Source: Whitmania pigra
Lineage: Eukaryota; Annelida; Clitellata; Hirudinida; Haemopidae
Direction of reading: 5' to 3'
Assembly (NCBI GenBank): GCA_021613335.1
Contig: JAJTWR010000278.1
Span: 1,751,501-1,815,500, forward strand
DNA: 64,000 nt
Part shown: positions 60,441 to 64,000 of the stretch, piece by piece
Layout: each line of letters starts with the position of its first letter
How positions within the stretch are numbered: position 1 is the first letter of the stretch
The notes under the pieces: model-generated
The model's input: only the letters and a program-made list of their open reading frames with translations
Database searches by the model: none
What the model was told of the DNA's origin: nothing
Made by a program: the position numbers and the translations under genes

Positions 60441-61012
60441 GGATCTTGTCCAGATAAGCCTCGCCATTAGTGCAAAGAGTGCACTCGCTAAAAGTTAAGC
60501 CCCGCCACTTTATGTTAATGCACGTTAAATAGAAATTTGAATATTTAAACGCACGCCATAAAAACAACTTCTTATCCGCCTCTAGGCTCATTTTGTGCGA
60601 AAAAAGTTTCCACGTTCGGACTTAAAACCTGAATGGACTTTCTGGCGCTTTCGACCCTCGTTCATGACAAGGAGACGTCAATACGTGTTTTGCTAAGCCA
60701 CGGAGTGATCCATCGGCAACGTTTATGCAACAATGGTCACCAAATGACACTTTCAACTGTTTCTGACAGGTGGAGGTGTAATGCCGGACAGTGTCGGCAA
60801 GAAATCGGTCTTCGAAAGTTTTTTAGTGGACAGCTACTTGTGTGAGTTCGTTTGAGAGGCAAAGGTGCCTAAATGCGGACCTTTTCATGCAAATTATTAA
60901 TGACATGTCTCAATTTCACCCTCTTCAATAAAACCTAAAAGTTCAAGTTTCATATCCTCTTTTTTTGGTGGCGGGGATTAACTTTTTGGCGGGGCTTATC
61001 TGGAAAAGATCC
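60441..61012 (+). mobile_element. Merlin-type DNA transposon with 8-bp target duplication
   Basis: The ends ggatcttgtccagataagcc and ggcttatctggaaaagatcc are inverted repeats. A second inverted pair lies further in (aaagttaagccccgccac near 60,490 and gtggcggggattaacttt near 60,967). Both sides are flanked by cggacgac (60433-60440 and 61013-61020), an 8-bp target duplication, the size reported for Merlin elements. Inside, the frame 60633-60845 encodes the N-terminal zinc-binding part of an IS1016/ISXO2-like transposase: LCNNGHQMTLS, DRWRCNAGQCRQEIGLRKFF and SGQ. The catalytic part is absent, so this 572-bp copy is non-autonomous. Confidence 0.85.
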
Positions 61013-61278
61013 CGGACGACATCGGACCAAAAGCATGCAAAAGGTCTTTATTCAATCATTGGATCGCGTTGGACCCTGATAGACGACAAAAAAACACCGG
61101 ATCACGTTCATCACACCACCTCGACATTACATAAAACTTACAATTAAATAAAATAAATAAGATAGTGAATTATAGTCATGACAAGCACTGTTAACTTAAT
61201 GAATTTATTACGATTATGATCGTTATTTGTTACAGATTCCATATAAGCATCATTCAAGAATGGGTTAGAGACCTGCAG

Positions 61279-62878
61279 TAGGAAATGCTGAGGTTGAATC
61301 CAAGTATTACGTTGCTCTAGGAATGACGATGGCTGCAGCTCTTCGAGACAATTACATGGTCTATCGTTTATTACAATTGTTTGATTTATTATATTAACAA
61401 CACTTTTTTATTAATGAATAATTAATTATTGGTGTATTATTATTATACATGTGTAATGCACTAATGAATATTAAATAATAACATAATATTAATCGCTAAT
61501 ATTAATAAAAATAATATTAATCGCTCCCACATTTGTCATACATGATTTTACTTATTTTCATTTAAAAATATAATTTGTTAACTAAAACACAAGCTTAAGA
61601 TTCACTAAAGGCCAGTAATGCGACAACGTTTTACCATTTATTTTGTTAATTAATTATAGCAGTAATTTCATTATCTTAATAGCTGGACATCCCACCAAAC
61701 TCAAATCTAATCAAGTGTCTTCAAATACTGGTATATCATCACCATGACGAAAAACTCATTAACATCCAAGATCGCGCAAACGTCTGCCGTGTTCCCGCCA
61801 GTTTCATCGAGGAATTGGTTAAAGTTGTCGAAGGAAAGAGATGCTTGACCAGGTCTCGGCATGACAACAAAGGCCTTAGCGAAGCTCTGTGTAAGCTGAC
61901 ATTTGAAGGAAACGTCACTGATCAGTTAAATATCTACTTCACAATGCCTGGATACCCAAATCAAATGGCCAAAATAATATGCTGAATGCAAATAACGTTA
62001 ATGAATATTGAAAGGTGAGAAATTCTTTCTTTTTAGTTATTTATTGCGTTAACTTGTTTTTTAAATTCCTTAAGAATGGTTGATATAGTTATCACTGAAT
62101 TTATATTATCCGTTCTGTTTTTAAAATGACTGCTGTCATTATTTTAATTGTGGCTGCAGTTATAATTGCTTCTCAATAATAAATATGTAGTTTCATTTGA
62201 AATTTGATTTGGTGTTTAAACATAGTATTAGAAACTTTAAAAATATATTCAATATATATCACATTAAATTTGTTTCTTATTCCAGCATTTGTACCACTGC
62301 TTCCTCAATTAAGGAATCCAGAAACAATTGTTGGACATAGCAAAAGGATTCAACTTGATTATAAGAATTTTATTTCACTCTTGATTTGAGTTGAGGCCAA
62401 TTTCAAGCCTTTTCAAAATTTGTTAATTGATTACCTTTTAATTAGCTTTCATCGGTGTTTTGCGAAGATGAATTCCATTCTTGGTCGCTCAGCAAACTCA
62501 CTTCCTTAATTAGAACTGGAGGTTGCTACACCTTCAAGTCAAAACCTCGACTTTTTCTGCTGGAACTGAGCTCCATGAATAAAACTGAACAGGCCGATTT
62601 CTTGCGATTCGTGACTGGATCATCAAGACTTCCCGCTGGAGGTAATTTCTTCAATTCAACAATTTGGATTTGACTTAGGTGGTAGACAGGTGGCCGCCTT
62701 CATTGCATTAAAGCATTTCTAGAGCAACATCGATTCTTTTTTTATTTATTATGTTTTTTTAATTTGACAACAATAGGCTAAATCTTGCTTTTGATTTTGT
62801 TTTTAAGGATTTTCGGCTTTGCGCCCTCGACTCACTGTTAGCGTCAAGAATTTTGAAAATCCAGACTATTATACTTGA
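61279..62878 (+). pseudogene. HECT E3 ubiquitin ligase (TRIP12/UFD4-like), damaged
   Basis: Exons with good splice sites and matching phase show parts of a HECT domain. 61279-61358: ESKYYVALGMTMAAALRDNY. 61683-62014: LDIPPNSNLIKCLQ to LNIYFTMPGYPNQMAK. 62446-62641: SWSLSKLTSLIRTGGCYTF, then FLRFVTGSSRLPAGG. 62808-62878: GFSALRPRLTVSVKNFENPD. The order matches the HECT domain of TRIP12/UFD4-type ligases. Two in-frame TGA codons (61983-61985 and 62876-62878) break it. The exon between 62,014 and 62,446 is not evident, and the end carrying the catalytic Cys was not found. It is a relic, or a gene with sequence errors. No upstream ligase exons were found. Confidence 0.7.
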
Positions 62879-63111
62879 ATAAGGCTAGCAGGGCGAAAGT
62901 CCCATTGTTAAAAGTCTGTGTTATGACGCTAGCAGGTTCAAAAATCTTTTTAACTACTCAACCAATATCAAATTAAATTGCACCGAAATAATGTAAAAGC
63001 ATTCATTTTATAAATTCATCAATGATTATCATGTTATTATGAAAAATAACTAATAAGTCAGTGCTATTATTATCCAAGATTAATTAATATCAACAACAAA
63101 GTAAGAAAAGG
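62879..63111. other. Short intergenic stretch
   Basis: No gene was seen between the HECT relic and the stop codon of the minus-strand coiled-coil gene. Confidence 0.5.
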
Positions 63112-63869
63112 TTAACTACTGGGATGTGATATAAAGTTCTTCAAACTTCTCTCAAATGAACCAAGGGTAGCAGGTTTTGGTAGATTATTTACATTCAATG
63201 CTGCTTTGTGATAGCCAACCTTCAGTCCCTCAGCCATATCGGCGAGAGCCGAGTCCAGAACGTAGGCAGTTGCTGCATTCTGCCGACTGGTTTCAATGAG
63301 AATCTTCAATCTGCTTATGATTTCCTCCTCACAAAGTTCTGCATTTTTGTTGCCCACCACATTCCCTGAATAAAGATGCGCTTTGGCCACTTTCCCAGAG
63401 GATTTCTCTTGCGATGGCAGGTCCTCGCTCAGCATTTCTGAGAGTTTTTGCTTGAAAATGTTACACTGACGAACGAAAGTGAAACTTTGCTTAGAAAATA
63501 GTCATTGATGTTTCAATTGATTACTTCAAAAATCACAGTATAAAGTATAATATCTAATTTCAGACTTTAAAGATGACATTAATAATTTAAATATCTCAAT
63601 CCAATGAATAACAAACTGAAACGAGTGCATACCTGTTTAACATATTCTTCAAGCTTCAGGATGGTGTTTGATTTTTGATCTAACTCTTCAAGGATGTTCT
63701 TCAGTTTCCTTTCATGTTCTTCTTTTATTCTTTCCTTCACCCTCTTTCCATCATTCTTATCCTTTTTTAGGGACTCTATTTTGCTGTTCAATTCACGACA
63801 CAACGTCTCCAAGTCCAACTTTTGCACCACAAGTTCTTCCAATTTATCCTCTCTACCCTGGTTCTCATT
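63112..63869 (-). CDS. Coiled-coil protein, 3' exons (runs off window)
   Basis: Two minus-strand exons with phase-0 junctions: 63869-63633 (79 codons) and 63465-63112 (118 codons, stop TAA at 63114-63112). An AG acceptor at 63,870 shows that more exons lie to the right of the window. The first exon is a Lys/Glu-rich coiled coil (LVVQKLDLETLCRELNSKIE, then EEHERKLKNILEELDQK). The second has another helical stretch (CNIFKQKLSEMLSEDLPS, then EEEIISRLKILIETSRQNAA) and a short basic end. No family is recognised with confidence; a structural, trafficking or centrosomal coiled-coil protein would fit, but this is a guess. Confidence 0.7.
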
Positions 63870-64000
63870 CTGGAAAATTCAATAATTAAGAAATCTGAAA
63901 TCTGCATTTTTCTAATAATTTTTTATTAATCAAATAAATATGATAAAACCAATAACTAATAACTTTGACTCCATAGTTAAGTAAATAAGTGTAAAATCTA

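Noticed and set aside
60075..60467. Overlapping open frames on both strands in a GC-richer patch
   Set aside because: No family was recognised on either strand and there is no splice context; openness is explained by base composition. Possibly an old repeat around the Merlin insertion.

Overview
The window is nuclear DNA from an AT-rich invertebrate animal. The genes have GT-AG introns and metazoan-type products: WAVE, COMMD3, CLP1, cytosolic IleRS and PRPF38B. Chitin-binding peritrophin domains, sigma-class GST and papain-family digestive proteases suggest a protostome, possibly an arthropod. The species cannot be fixed from sequence. Most coding capacity lies in short exons, which I joined by splice sites and matching intron phase. 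Many (AAT)n tracts and decayed transposons lie between genes.

Left part (1-15 kb): the 3' end of a peritrophin-like gene, built from ~515 bp exon-intron units that each encode CBM14 domains. Several units carry indels. Then come a non-LTR retroelement relic, an RRM gene relic, a small secreted-protein gene on the minus strand (9.6-11.6 kb) and three hAT transposons. One hAT has a perfect 8-bp target duplication.

Middle (15-36 kb): two head-to-tail cathepsin-L-like genes duplicated with their promoter, then two sigma GST genes. The second GST copy is preceded by a broken third cathepsin, so a cathepsin+GST block appears to have been duplicated. A Helitron relic, a GC-rich 14-bp minisatellite and a tandem pair of ALYREF-like genes follow. 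The ALYREF-like pair have each lost a different part.

Right part (36-64 kb) is conserved housekeeping DNA: a two-finger CCCH protein; COMMD3 (+) converging on CLP1 (-), with probably overlapping 3' ends; a 27-exon IleRS gene; PRPF38B; and WAVE/SCAR. After these come a Merlin transposon with target duplication, a damaged HECT ligase gene, and the 3' end of a coiled-coil gene on the minus strand that runs off the window.

No operon-like, CRISPR or prokaryotic system is present. The most unusual items are the CBM14 exon array with a compensated frameshift, the ALYREF-like pair, the tRNA-derived SINE family whose tails may seed the (AAT)n tracts, and the CLP1/COMMD3 antisense overlap.
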